From NCBI GenBank assembly GCA_951217055.1, contig OX578283.1, positions 64,959,228 to 65,023,227 on the forward strand: 64,000 bases of DNA. Reading direction: 5' to 3'. The translations under genes were made by a program, and so were the position numbers. Below the pieces are notes generated by a model. That model worked only from the letters and a program-made list of their open reading frames with translations. It searched no databases and was not told where the DNA came from. Shown here piece by piece: positions 11,932-22,451 of the stretch. The first letter of the stretch is position 1. Each line of letters starts with the position of its first letter. The stretch is from Gerris lacustris (lineage: Eukaryota > Arthropoda > Insecta > Hemiptera > Gerridae).

Positions 11932-12963
11932 CGGAGTTGGCCGCTATTTTGAAAAAAAGGGACCAAAATTCGGTTTTTGGCAAATATCTTCGTTATCATC
12001 GATGATACTACAAAAATAGTTATTATCAAATTTATAGGGCTTTAAATTGTCAACAAAAAAGGTTTTGATGTTATTATACGTTAAAGTCAATAGTTTCGAA
12101 GCTATAGCGCAGCGAAGTGCGACACTTTTAGCGTATATTTACGTATTTTTACCCCTACCGGTTTTAGTCCAGGAGATAGCGTGCAAAAAAGTGTCTGACT
12201 AACATCAAGCTAGAATTTTGTATACAAGTCAATCTTTTAGCGCTTTTTATGAATATGTGGTCGGCTAAGTTCATCTGCGGGACATAGCTTGGCAATAGGC
12301 GTTTGAAAAAAACAAACCGGTGGAGAGCGGCCATGTCTCACCAATTATGGTTTACAATGTGATTTTCATGATCCTGAGTACAGAGTTAGTTAGTAGACCG
12401 AAAATCAAGTCGATGTTTGTTTGTCCCTTGACAGGGGACCACGTTGATTTTTAGTAATATTTGAATAACTAACCTATCAAGTGTGGAAATAACATCGACT
12501 TGATTTTTGGTCTACTAACTAATTCTGTACTCACGATCATGAAAATCATATTGTCCACCAAATTGGCGGGACATGGCTGCTCTCCACCATTTTGTTATTT
12601 TCAAATGCCAATTGCCAAGCTATGTCCCGTAGACGAACTTAGCCGACCACATATTCTTAAAATGTCCTAAAAGATTGACTTGTATACAAAATTCTAGCTT
12701 GATGTTAGTCAGACACTTTTTTGCACGCTATCTCCTGGACTATTTTGCTTTTCATATTATTTATTGTTTCTGAGGGACAAAATAAAGCGCTATTGCTTCG
12801 AAACTATTGACTTTAGCGTATAATAACATCGAACCTTTTTTGTAGACAATTTAAAGCCCTACAAATGTGATAATAATTATTTTTGTCGTATCATCGATGA
12901 GAACGAAGTTATTGGCCAAAAACCGAATTTTGGTCCCTTTTTTTTCAAAATGGCAGCCTACGC
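11932..12963. mobile_element. Outer inverted-repeat element holding a nested foldback
   Basis: The left arm (about 11,932-12,110) and right arm (about 12,785-12,963) are reverse complements: CTATTTTGAAAAAAAGGGAC, CCAAAATTCGG, ATCATCGATGATAC, GGGCTTTAAATTGTC and GTCAATAGTTTCGAAGCTAT on the left recur inverted on the right. The arms are about 180 bp. Their spacer is split by the foldback at 12,165-12,742, so the outer element is older. Confidence 0.85.
12165..12742. mobile_element. Foldback (TAGTCCAGG group), copy 1
   Basis: The ends are TAGTCCAGGAGATAGCGTG at 12,165 and its inverted form finishing GGACTA at 12,742. The two halves are close to a full palindrome (arms about 260 bp each): GACTAACATCAAGCTAGAAT, AGTCAATCTTTTAGCGC, GGGACATAGCTTGGCAATAG and a CATGATCCTGAGTACAG word appear on the left and inverted on the right. 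The bordering TA at each end fits TA-target integration as in Tc1/mariner-type MITEs. Non-coding. Confidence 0.9.
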
Positions 12964-13980
12964 TAGGGTGGGTCGAAAAAAACTTTTTTTGGAAATCTAA
13001 AAACATGTAGTGATAAAAACTTGTTACTATGCTAGAAACGAAAGATCCCAAAATTGGGGCTCATTTGAACAAGTGCTAGGTCGCGCCCCGTCGCTTTGAA
13101 GTTTGATGTATGTGAAGTTCTTATAAAATAGCCATGTTGTGGTGTGTCGTATTATTTTTTGTGTTAATAGTTATTTATGTAACTAGGCAGCAAAATGGAA
13201 TTTTACTGACGAGTGATTAGATTAGCCTCCGAGCCGAAGGCGAGGACAGGCTATGATCATTAACTGCCGAGGCGAAGCCGAGACAGGCAATGAATAAACG
13301 AGGCAGATATGTTTCCTTTGCTGCCTTGTTGCATACAATATTTTATCTACTTGCGGAAGAAAAATGAAGCTGCTAAAATGTTATCTTTATTAATATAACA
13401 TAATTAATAACTATGTGTCATATTAATAAAGATAATAACATATGTATTAACTAAAATTAATGTTCAAATAAGAAACTTGGGAATAATAACAATAAGTGAA
13501 AAGCAAACTCAATCTATAAAACAACAAAATACAAAACACACGTTTATAACACACATAACTTCTAAATGAATAATGCACGCAATATAAAATATTTATTTAT
13601 ATTTTTACTAAAAAATTAATAAAAGTGTTAAAGATATCTTCTATTGCTTAAAAGAAAAGAAGTAGCTAGGATACATCAAGAAAAGTAGCTAGTTTAATCT
13701 AGGAAGATTTCAATAATAAAAATAATATGGATGTTCAATGTTTACATGACGCTACAGTTTAGTCAGTGACTCTACTATTTTTTTTAATTAAAGATCTACT
13801 AGTCATTGAACTTATTTAACAGAATTAACAAATATAGACAAATTATTTTATTATTAAAACGTTTATTTATTATTAAATATTACTTATTTAACTATAATAT
13901 ATAATGTTATAAGATAGAGATAATAGTATAAACTGTTCTTGCCAAAATAAGAGGTTATGACACGCAGTGGTAAACACTGT
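12964..13980. other. Repeat-flank DNA and AT-rich DNA
   Basis: 12,964-13,100 contains CTAGGGTGGGTCGAAAAAAA, which looks like a repeat end but has no partner here. 13,190-13,330 carries gccgaggcgaagccgagac-type words. The word ATATTTTATCTACTTGCGG at about 13,349 is approximately inverted at 14,147-14,163, a weak hint of an 820-bp element. No gene. Confidence 0.35.
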
Positions 13981-14032
13981 TACTTTCTCTGCCTAGGCAG
14001 GGAAATATTTCCCTGCCTAGGCAGAGAAAGTA
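13981..14032. repeat. Perfect 52-bp palindrome
   Basis: Starting TACTTTCTCTGCCTAGGCAG and reading inwards to a central AAATATTT, every base pairs with its mirror position from 13,981 to 14,032 with no spacer; the next outer pair mismatches. A zero-loop palindrome this long is rare by chance. It contains two CCTAGG sites. Confidence 0.95.
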
Positions 14033-14545
14033 TTTTCCTGACTGTTTTAACTACTTTCCTGCTTGTTTTTAATATTTTAATGACAAATCAGGGAAATAGT
14101 ACTTTCCAGCCTAAAAACAGTTAAGTAATGTTTAATTTTGCTGCCGCGGGTAGATAAAATATATTCCGAGTGTAGTTTTACTGTTAAATATATTTTATAG
14201 ACATTTAGTGCTTGTGGTAACTGCATAGTTTAAATAATTAAGTTGTTTAGTTTAGCCAGTAAGTGATGATATATATAATTTTTTCGAAGAAATTAGAAAA
14301 AAATAAATTCCACAGAAGTTAAATTCCAAGTTTAGGTGAAAGAAACTTAATATTTTCTCCATTTTTAGTTTATTTCGTAATCGGTATATGTATAGCTTAT
14401 AAAAAAATTAATTTAAATTGTGGTATGAGTATTTTTTATGAAATTACATACATAGTCATTAAGTGGAAGAAAGTAGTACGTAATAGACTGCCTTAATGCT
14501 AAACCACTACCAGTTTACTTATTATTTTTATTTTATAGAAAAACT

Positions 14546-14847
14546 AGTAACATGTTTTCACTAATAATTTTAAAGAGTGTATTTTATACCCCTCCCATCA
14601 CCCTTAACGAGAATAGGGGGGCCGGGGGTTGGAGCCATACTCAGTAAAGTGCCCAAATCTGATCTTGGGTAATTTTTTGTGAAGAAGTTAAAAACAGTAA
14701 CATGTTTTCACTAATAATTTAAAAGAGTGTATTTTATACCCCTCCCATCACCCTTAACGAGAATAGGGGGGGGGGGGGGTTGGAGCCATACTCAGTAAGG
14801 TGCCCAAATCTGATCTTGGGTAATTTTTAGTGAAGAAGTTAAAAACA
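14546..14847. repeat. 150-bp tandem duplication
   Basis: AGTAACATGTTTTCACTAAT occurs at 14,546 and again at 14,696. The two 150-bp copies then run in parallel (ACCCCTCCCATCACCCTTAA, TTGGAGCCATACTCAGTAA, CCCAAATCTGATCTTGGGTA, GTGAAGAAGTTAAAAACAG) and differ at only a few bases, mainly in the G run. The duplication is recent. Confidence 0.92.
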
Positions 14848-15674
14848 GCAAAACCTTTTCTATATTATTTCGCTTACCTCTGCATAATATTTTATGTGAA
14901 ATATTATGTGCAGGTAGAAAGAAAAAGCGCTTAAATGAGAACTTCTAATGAATGCCCAAACTAAAATTGGTTGATCTTAAACGCATCGCTATTTATAATG
15001 AAAACGAAAAACACAAATATAAAACATTCAAACAATGCACTTAAAACAATCTGATTTTGTTTGAAGTGGTTTTTTAACATATGTATATTTTAAGCTGGTA
15101 GACATTGTTAAGCTAATTAGACTAATTAATATATAAGTATGATAATCGTGCGACAAAGAATTTTAAGTAAAAACAAAAAACCTTTCTCTGTGTAATATAA
15201 CTGTGACCTATTTTATTTCTCCTGACATAAGGTCCTGTCGTTACGCAAAAAAAAGTCCTTCCGCATTTTCCCTCGTAATGTAGCATCTAAAAAAATTACG
15301 AGCCTTTCTACAACCAAGGACAAAAACATTCCTCCACAACTCCCAGCTATTCTTTCTTTTTTCCCTCTGTTTTCTTTACACAAATGAAATGAAAAACTTA
15401 AAGAATAGCTCGCATACTATTCTTCTTTGCATTATGCTTGTGAAAAATCTAACTAACGCGATTAAAATTAAACATAATTTTTCTGGATCCTTATATTTAG
15501 GATTTTCGTTATATTCTTAAATTAAAAAAAAAAAAAAAAAAACATAATTTTTCTTGACCTTAATATTTTGGGCCTTTTATAAATATTCTTTATTTTTTAA
15601 AAAAAATGTGCTACAATATTTCTTTTTTACTAATTACATTCACGTTATTACCATTGTAATTAGTAATATACTTT
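14848..15674. other. AT-rich intergenic DNA
   Basis: Contains an A18-like run at about 15,524-15,542 and the inverted pair CATAATATTTTATGTGAAAT / ATTATGTG near 14,882. No gene or repeat family was recognised. Confidence 0.45.
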
Positions 15675-15822
15675 ATTGCTTACGAGCTTACCTAATATAA
15701 CGGATGCTATGTGATCGTTCTGAAAATCAAAAATATTTTATGTCTCCGATTTCAAAAATTCAAAGACAGAAATCCGTTTCAGACACCAGGCAACATTTTT
15801 GGATCCTGTCTGTCGCTTAATT
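15675..15822 (+). repeat. Interspersed repeat family 4, fragment
   Basis: Carries the family words in order: CTTACGAGCTTACC, GATGCTATGTGATCGTTCTG, TGTCTCCGATTTCAAAAATT, GACAGAAATCCGTTTCAGAC and a CCTGTCTGTCGC end. The frame at 15,711-15,902 crosses it and is fortuitous. Confidence 0.7.
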
Positions 15823-15944
15823 ATTACGAACCAACATATCTAAACGACGTATCCAATTTTAATGAAATTTGTATGGTAGGTACATTGTATGGTGGTACAT
15901 AATATGCCGATAATTGAATTTTGGGGGTTAAGCAAACTGTTGAA

Positions 15945-16198
15945 TTTTTTGACAAAATCGCGTGAAAATTTTAACAATTTCCACCAGCGTATATTTTTAT
16001 AATATACTCTTTAATATCTTTCATTAATACCCCACTCATTTTAGTGAATTTCCGAAGAAACTTAAGCTATTGCAATGGCTTCAAAAATTTTTGTAATGCG
16101 AATTTTTGAAAAGTTTCTCCACTGAAATCCGTTTTAGACCATTCTTAATCGATTCCTGAAATATAACACTTTTTTATGTATGTATGTATATATTTATG

Positions 16199-16232
<34 letters not shown>

Positions 16233-16730
16233 TGTATATATTTATGTATATATGTATGTATATATGTATGTATATATGTATGTATGTATATATTTATGTA
16301 TATATGTATGTGTCACTCCAAAAGATATCTCACGCTAGGATGCACTTAAAAAATTCAAACAAATTTTAAAATGTCAATAATATCAAAAGAAAGGATGAGT
16401 TCGTTGGCCAGAATTTTTGGAGTTCATTTAGGGGTCAAATTTTTACAATTTAGGGTCAAAGTTAGCATAAAACCGTGTTTTTTCCATTTTACCCCCCTTT
16501 TATATGATAATATGATAAAAGTGTACATAACAACAATTACTGTACTCTTAATGAGCTTTCCAACGACATGCATCTTGAAGGGTAAATACGATTTTGACTT
16601 TTGTACCTCGTACTCCTGTGTACCAAATTTTTTTTTCACCCATGCAAATTTTCCTATATTATCATAAGCCAATAATACGCAGATTTCTTTGAAAATTCGC
16701 TCATTAAGTCATGGTGCATGACTGGACTTT
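15945..16730 (+). mobile_element. Family 3 element (TATG-microsatellite bearing), unit 1
   Basis: Begins TTTTTGACAAAATCGCGTGA, passes CAATTTCCACCAGCGTATAT, GCTATTGCAATGGCTTC and TGAAATCCGTTTTAGACC, then a TATGTATG/TATATTTATG microsatellite (16,177-16,312), then TGTCACTCC, GATATCTCACGC, TTCCAACGACATGCATCTTG and ends TCATGGTGCATGACTGGACT. Followed head-to-tail by a second unit. Open frames inside (for example 16,371-16,667) are not conserved as proteins between units. Confidence 0.85.
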
Positions 16731-17472
16731 TTTTGACAAAATCGCGTAAAAAATTTCAACAATTTCCACCAGCGTATATTTTTATTATATACTCTTTAAT
16801 ATCTTTCATTAATACCCCACTCATTTTAGCGAATTTCCGAAGAAACTTAAGCTATTGCAATGGCTTCAAAATTGTTGTAATGCGAATTTTTGAAAAGTTT
16901 CTCCACTGAAATCCGTTTTAGACCATTCTTAATCGATTCCTGAAATAACACTTTTTTATGTATGTATGTATATATGTATGTATGTATGTATGTATATATT
17001 TATGTATATATGTATGTATATATGTATGTATGTATGTATATATTTATGTATATAATGTATGTGTCACTCCAGAAGATATCTCACGCTAGGATGCACTTAA
17101 AAAATCTAAACAAATTTTAAAATGTCAATAATATCAAAAGAAAGGATTAAGTTCGTTGGCCAGAATTTTTGGAGTTCATTTAGGGGTCAAATTTTGACAA
17201 TTACGGTCAAACATAGCATAAAAACGTGTTTAATTCCATTTTACCCCCCTCATATACGAACATATGATAAAAGTGTGCATAACAACAATTACTGTACTCT
17301 TAAAGTGCTTTCCAACGACATGCATCTTGAAGGGTAAATACTATTTTGACTTTTGTACCCCGTACCCCTATCCAAATTCGAATCCAAAATTTTCCTATAT
17401 TATCATAAGCCAATAATACGCAGATTTCTTTGAAAATTCGCTCATAAAGTCATGGTGCATGACTGGACTTTT
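16731..17472 (+). mobile_element. Family 3 element, unit 2 (tandem with unit 1)
   Basis: Same order of words as unit 1, starting TTTTGACAAAATCGCGTAAA at 16,731 and ending TCATGGTGCATGACTGGACT at about 17,470. Its internal microsatellite (16,957-17,062) is shorter than that of unit 1, which accounts for most of the length difference. A third, dispersed copy lies at 42,735-43,425. Confidence 0.85.
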
Positions 17473-17931
17473 TTACAATTAGTATTAATTTTTGACTGCA
17501 CAGGAAAATTAAAAGAATGTAGCTGAAAGCCAATGAGAGCACTGGATTATGAATGGGAGAAGGTCGGGCCAACTAAACAAATACAAATGTCACTGAAACC
17601 ATCCCCCCACAGGCCTAGTGGCTTTATTTTTTTTTCCTCATATAGGTTGGCCAATCTGAGTGTCAAAAGTTAATACTAAAAAGAGAATAGTTCAAATTTT
17701 TCCATCTCTTTTACGTTTTTATCAACACATCATTAGGTGATTACTGGAGGGGGAACAGCCACTTTACTCATTCACTCGTAGTGGTCATCACTGTGATACA
17801 TGTCTCACCTCTCTGGGGATCGACCTATAGAGACATGAGTTGGTGTTCTGACCTAGGTTGAAGGGGTGTTGCGAGAGCCCTCGCCACTAATATGAATTGA
17901 AATATAATGACGTCTACATGATTTAATATAA
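17473..17931. other. AT-rich DNA sharing a 24-bp word with the gypsy remnant
   Basis: At 17,645-17,668 TTGGCCAATCTGAGTGTCAA and the following AAGT are identical to 24,652-24,675, the start of the integrase relic. 17,730-17,900 is less AT-rich (ctctctggggatcgacct). No gene. Confidence 0.4.
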
Positions 17932-18257
<326 letters not shown>

Positions 18258-18357
18258 TTTTTACATTTTTTATTGTCGGTAGGACACCGGTTAGAGTTAT
18301 CTTTTGGGAACCAGCTTCCTGCTTCCTGTTCGGATTTAGAATTCGTAAAGAATTAAG

Positions 18358-19428
18358 ATGGAGCAACTCGTTAAGCGTCGAGGAATTACTAGAGCCGCTT
18401 TTACTCGTCTTGCGAACAACATTCGGGAAGAGTTGAAGAAGCCTTCTATAGGTAAGGAGATTATCCTCTCGTTTTTTTCAAACTTAGAACTTACAGCTAG
18501 GAGTTTAGACGAGGAGGATAAGGTAATTTTAAATAAAATGTTCGATGAGGATGCGGCTGAAGTCGATCTTTTGAAGGAAAGTGACAAGGCTGATGAGTAT
18601 AAGAATGAGTTTCTTTTACTTCAGCAATATGTTAATAAGTTAGGTTCTGACAATGTGTTAGATAACTGTTCGGTTAATAGCGGAGGTATTAATAAGTGTC
18701 GCTACAAACTTCCTAAAATTGAGTGGAAGAAATTTGGTGGTGAGTTAACCAACTGGCTAACTTTTTGGAGCCAATTCTGTAAGGTAGATGAAGATGAACA
18801 ACTCAACGACTCAGACAAATTTCAATATTTGATTCAGGCGACTATTGCGGGTTCTAGAGCAAGGGACGTTGTTGAGAGTTTCCCACCCACCGGGGAAAAC
18901 TACAAGAAGGTAATTGAGTGCCTGAAGAGTAGGTTTGGTCGTGAGGACTTGCTGGTTGAGGTCTATGTCCGTGAACTCCTCAAATTAATTTTAAATAAAG
19001 TTCTTAAACCTGAGGGGGTTCGTCTTTATACCCTATATGATAAGCTTGAAACCAATTTAAGAGCCTTAGAGTCACTAGGCGTTACCACCGAGAAGTGCGC
19101 TGCGATGCTCTATCCCTTGGTGGAGTCATCGCTGCCTGAGGACCTTTTGCGCGCCTGGCAAAGGAGTCCTTATTGGTCTCAGTCCTCGACTGAGAATACC
19201 CCTGCTGGGTTAGAGAGTAGTACCTCCAGGGCGGCTTGGGAGAGTCAAGGACGGCTGAAACAACTCATGAGTTTTTTAAGGCGCGAGGTAGAGGGGGAAG
19301 AGAGGATTAGTTTAGCTGTAGCAGGTTTTGGGCTATCCTCAGAATCTAGTACCTCCTATAACCTTCCTAAGAAATCCGATGGTATGAGAAAATCAAATAC
19401 TACTAGATCTTCGTGGAGTGTGGTCTAG
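18358..19428 (+). CDS. gag: BEL/Pao Gag polyprotein, N-terminal part (ends at in-frame TAG)
   Basis: 356 codons from ATG at 18,358 (context AAGATGG) to TAG at 19,426. Residues 1-100 are helical and charged (MEQLVKRRGI, then EELKK). Residues 118-140 (LPKIEWKKFGGEL, then NWLTFWSQF) are the signature start of the DUF1759 capsid-like domain found in BEL/Pao Gag, which continues to about residue 270. The leader after the 5' LTR is 100 nt. The reading frame continues past the TAG without a shift into the zinc-knuckle and protease region, so the stop is either a disabling point mutation or a readthrough codon. The role would be assembly of the virus-like particle. Confidence 0.88.
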   Translation: MEQLVKRRGITRAAFTRLANNIREELKKPSIGKEIILSFFSNLELTARSLDEEDKVILNKMFDEDAAEVDLLKESDKADEYKNEFLLLQQYVNKLGSDNVLDNCSVNSGGINKCRYKLPKIEWKKFGGELTNWLTFWSQFCKVDEDEQLNDSDKFQYLIQATIAGSRARDVVESFPPTGENYKKVIECLKSRFGREDLLVEVYVRELLKLILNKVLKPEGVRLYTLYDKLETNLRALESLGVTTEKCAAMLYPLVESSLPEDLLRAWQRSPYWSQSSTENTPAGLESSTSRAAWESQGRLKQLMSFLRREVEGEERISLAVAGFGLSSESSTSYNLPKKSDGMRKSNTTRSSWSVV

Positions 19429-20877
19429 CGAGGCCCTGAGATCCCTACTAACTCCACACTCCTCGTTCCAGTGAAAGGACGATTAAGTATATATGACAAC
19501 AACATCAGTAACCACTTACGCACCTGTCCTTTCTGTTCTGAGTTGATACACGATCAGCCTGAGGACTGTAAAAAATTAAAGGCTATGAATAAAGAGGCTA
19601 AAATCGAGTTGATTAGAAAGCACGGGTACTGTTTTCGATGTGTCCGTTTTAAACATCTTGCGGCTAAATGTAAGGTGCGTTTAGAGTGCACTCAGTGTCA
19701 AGGACGCCACTCAAGAATTATGTGTCCTCTAGCAGACTCTAACGATTCGGGTATTTTAGAGAATAAGACATCCACGACACTTTCAGGTGTTTCTATTTCC
19801 TCTGGAGTTGTTCTTCAAACCCTGAAGGTGAAGATTATGGGTCCTTCAGGAGAACGTACTGTTCGAGCGATTATTGACACGGGAAGTCAGAGATCGTATA
19901 TTTTAGAACGAACTGCTCAAGAGTTAAAATTAGAAAGTGAGGGTACTGAGCAGTTGTGTCATGAGTTGTTCGGGGGACAACAATCGAAGGTTCGGTCTCA
20001 TCATAGTTTTAAAGTACGACTTCGACGATTATTTTCTAAGGATAGGATCTCTGAGAAGGTTTTGAGAGTGTTGAGCCAACCTATTATATGTCGGACTGTA
20101 TCTACTTTACCTCATGGACCTTGGATGGCTGAAATTTTATCTTTAGGGCTAGAATTGACAGACGTAGGAGATTCTACTGAAGAGGTTGAACTTTTGCTGG
20201 GAGCTGATATAGCTGGCGATCTGTTGACAGGAAAAATTTTGAAGCTGAAGTCTGGTCTTACGGCAGTAGAAACTATATTTGGCTGGACGGTGTTGGGCAA
20301 GATTGAGAATCAAAGAGCGTACTCAGATGGCTGCTCGTCTATGATTGTAAAAACGTTTCTGTGTTCTTCTTCCATAGCTAATTCCAGGATGCTTGACCTC
20401 TTACGGAACGAAGAACCTGGTGAGAAGTTAGAAAAAAGGGAGCCCAATGAGGCAGTATTGCAACAATTTGAGGAATCGGTTGCAGTTGATGTTGAGTGTC
20501 AGTATGAAGTTACACTTCCATGGGTGAGAGATCAGGCTGCGCTTCCTTCGAATTTCAGATTCACAAAGAAAAGGCTAGAAAATACCACCAAACGGCTGGA
20601 ACAGAGAGGTTACTTTGAGCGATACCATCAAGTCTTTGAGGAAGGGTTGAGTGAGGAGTTAATTAAGGAAGTCCTAGTAACAGCGTTAGACTTACAGAAT
20701 AAAAAGAGTAGTTTTACGACAAGAACAAGACCTGTATTTGGCGCCTCTGGCAAGGAGAGAGGACATCTTTCTTCGAATGGCTGTTTAGAAAAGAGTCCTA
20801 ATTTGGCTAGACTGTTCCCTGGTAATCTCCCTGGATTTAATGATAGGAAATATGGAGTTTCTGTGGACATGCGGTGA
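19429..20877 (+). CDS. pol: BEL/Pao zinc knuckles, aspartic protease and start of RT (same frame as gag, after TAG)
   Basis: Open in the gag frame from the codon after TAG to TGA at 20,875. No ATG starts it; the first start-like codon is GTG at 19,471, and the numbers here count from there. Zinc-binding clusters: CPFC at 19-22, C54-X2-C57-X4-H62-X4-C67, and C73-X2-C76-X3-H80-X4-C85. Protease active site: IIDTGSQRSY with Asp at 136 (DUF1758 family). Downstream LLLGADIAGDLLTG and FGWTVLGKI are typical of the BEL region between protease and RT. RT begins with LPWVRDQAALPSNF and reaches FNDRKYGVSVDMR, then stops; the catalytic YxDD block is missing. Some substitutions before RT (for example PVFGASGKERG) suggest decay or small indels. 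Confidence 0.85.
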   Translation, partial: RGPEIPTNSTLLVPVKGRLSIYDNNISNHLRTCPFCSELIHDQPEDCKKLKAMNKEAKIELIRKHGYCFRCVRFKHLAAKCKVRLECTQCQGRHSRIMCPLADSNDSGILENKTSTTLSGVSISSGVVLQTLKVKIMGPSGERTVRAIIDTGSQRSYILERTAQELKLESEGTEQLCHELFGGQQSKVRSHHSFKVRLRRLFSKDRISEKVLRVLSQPIICRTVSTLPHGPWMAEILSLGLELTDVGDSTEEVELLLGADIAGDLLTGKILKLKSGLTAVETIFGWTVLGKIENQRAYSDGCSSMIVKTFLCSSSIANSRMLDLLRNEEPGEKLEKREPNEAVLQQFEESVAVDVECQYEVTLPWVRDQAALPSNFRFTKKRLENTTKRLEQRGYFERYHQVFEEGLSEELIKEVLVTALDLQNKKSSFTTRTRPVFGASGKERGHLSSNGCLEKSPNLARLFPGNLPGFNDRKYGVSVDMR

Positions 20878-21389
20878 GTTTTAAATTATTTATTTGCCTA
20901 GCTGAGATGGTGGGAGGGACCTACTTGGTTAAGACAGGGACACAGTGAATAGACAATCCCAAAGAAAATCGGTAAGGCAACTAACACGTTGAATCAGGCT
21001 CGTTTACCAGGTTGTTGTGTATCAAGATTAACTGAGACAAGCCTAAGCCTTGCTGTAAGTATACTGGTCTACAGTCATACTGCAGATATTTCCTAGGTAC
21101 AGTAAGATGGTTAGGCTTGTAGGCGCAGTAACGAGATTTATCGAAAATTGCCGTGGAGGCCCTGAGTTCAGATTGCAAGGACTTTTAGACATATCTGATT
21201 TTAAGTTTAAAATTGTTTGTCAGAAACCTTGTCGGAACAACTAAGAGAGTTACACCCGTTTGCCGACCAAGATAGGCTTTTGACAGATCAAGACGAAAAC
21301 TTAGATGATGTACTCTTTGGAAGTAGGCTCGGATGAAGAAGGACCCAACACGGATCAGGTGTTGAGGGCATCCCCTCAAGGTGGGAGTA
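20878..21389 (+). pseudogene. Residual 3' pol fragments of the BEL/Pao element
   Basis: In one frame from 20,905 the sequence reads RWWEGPTWLRQGHSE and then a stop; WWxGPxWL is characteristic of the segment after RNase H in BEL/Pao polyproteins. About 200 bp later a TRFIENCR-type piece (around 21,136) matches the next conserved stretch, then the sequence goes out of frame. Two deletions or many indels are needed to explain this. The last bases, CCCCTCAAGGTGGGAG, form a plausible polypurine tract. Confidence 0.7.
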
Positions 21390-21601
21390 TGTCAAGTATG
21401 CTGGGTATTTTTATTTCTCCAAGGTTTTAGTTTATTTTGTTTTTGTTTTGATTGTTTGTTTATATTAATGTGACAGATACATGTTTTAAAGTGAATATAG
21501 TTGCTATTTATCTTGTGAAGAGAAAGCTGTGTTTTTTATTGTTTAACTGGGACCTTTTATTAGGCAGGAACCTGAGTTCGGGTAGAGCCCTGTTCCTGAC
21601 A
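21390..21601 (+). repeat. 3' LTR of the BEL/Pao element
   Basis: 212 bp, starting TGTCAAGTATGCTGGG and ending TGTTCCTGACA, matching the 5' LTR except for about three differences. No internal rearrangement. Confidence 0.95.
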
Positions 21602-22448
21602 ATATATATGTGTGTGAGTGTGTTTGTGTGTGTGTCTATATAATAGTATATTCTAATCATGAAGATATCAATATATTACGAGTTTATGTTTATAATTGTA
21701 TTTTGACTAAAAACAATAAAAATGAATAATTAGAATCATCAAACATTTTAATTATAACATTTGTGAAGTCTGTATTTTCATATTTTATATTGTAATGGTT
21801 TTACAAGAGATTTTTAATCAGTCCAATGTACCAGAAGAGCTTTACGTTTACTTTTAAAAACAAGAGTTTTGATTTGAAGCGGAGCATTATTTCCACGTTA
21901 CTTGCTTTAATTCTCATCAAGTTGAAAAATCAGAGACAATATCTTTAAAAAGGATTGTATTTGAGTGGGGGGAGCACGAAGATCAGAACAATTTTATAAA
22001 GTAAAAGAGGGGGACAGAAAGTTTTATAGAATGCTGTGTATTTTTGTCCAAGTTATTTTCTCCGGTTTGGAAATCATCCGAGCTTTTTCACAAAGTAATA
22101 AAGGAGCCAAAAAGGTAATTAAGAGAAGATCTCAGTCAAGAAGTTGTTATCACCTTGTGTTTCTTCTTTCGCTTAAATACTTATTTAATATCCTTTCTCT
22201 TCTTGCTTTGCCTCTTCTCTCTCCACTTACAGACTTACGTTTATCACGTTCTCAATCATCTCTCTTCCTTTTAGAAAATGCTTAATTAATAATGGAAAAT
22301 GAAAATGCTTGTGGCAGAATTTTCCTTATTACCCTTTCTTTGTCATTTAATTTTAATCGTCTATTACTCTTATTTATTTTTGTCGTCTTCTGATGCTTTA
22401 GATTACGTATTACGTAATCTTTAGATTTATTTTTTCCTTCCATTTTTG
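21602..22448. other. AT-rich DNA after the LTR element
   Basis: Starts with ATATATAT and a short TG-rich microsatellite (21,609-21,640). An open frame at 21,965-22,285 (106 codons, Ser/Leu-rich) has no recognisable domain. I see no other feature. Confidence 0.45.
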
Positions 22449-22451
22449 AAA

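Noticed and set aside
13340..14165. Possible 820-bp TIR element with ATATTTTATCTAC ends
   Set aside because: Only about 18 bp of imperfect inverted match and no target duplication; could be chance.
16184..16369. 61-codon frame of Met-Tyr-Ile/Cys repeats (also 42,874-43,059 and its minus-strand partner)
   Set aside because: Pure translation of a TATG/TATA microsatellite inside family 3 copies.
16371..16672. 98-codon frame in family 3
   Set aside because: The tandem sister unit at 17,122 has the frame shortened and altered; no selection for coding.
21965..22285. 106-codon frame
   Set aside because: Low-complexity Ser/Leu/Lys composition, no domain, no context.
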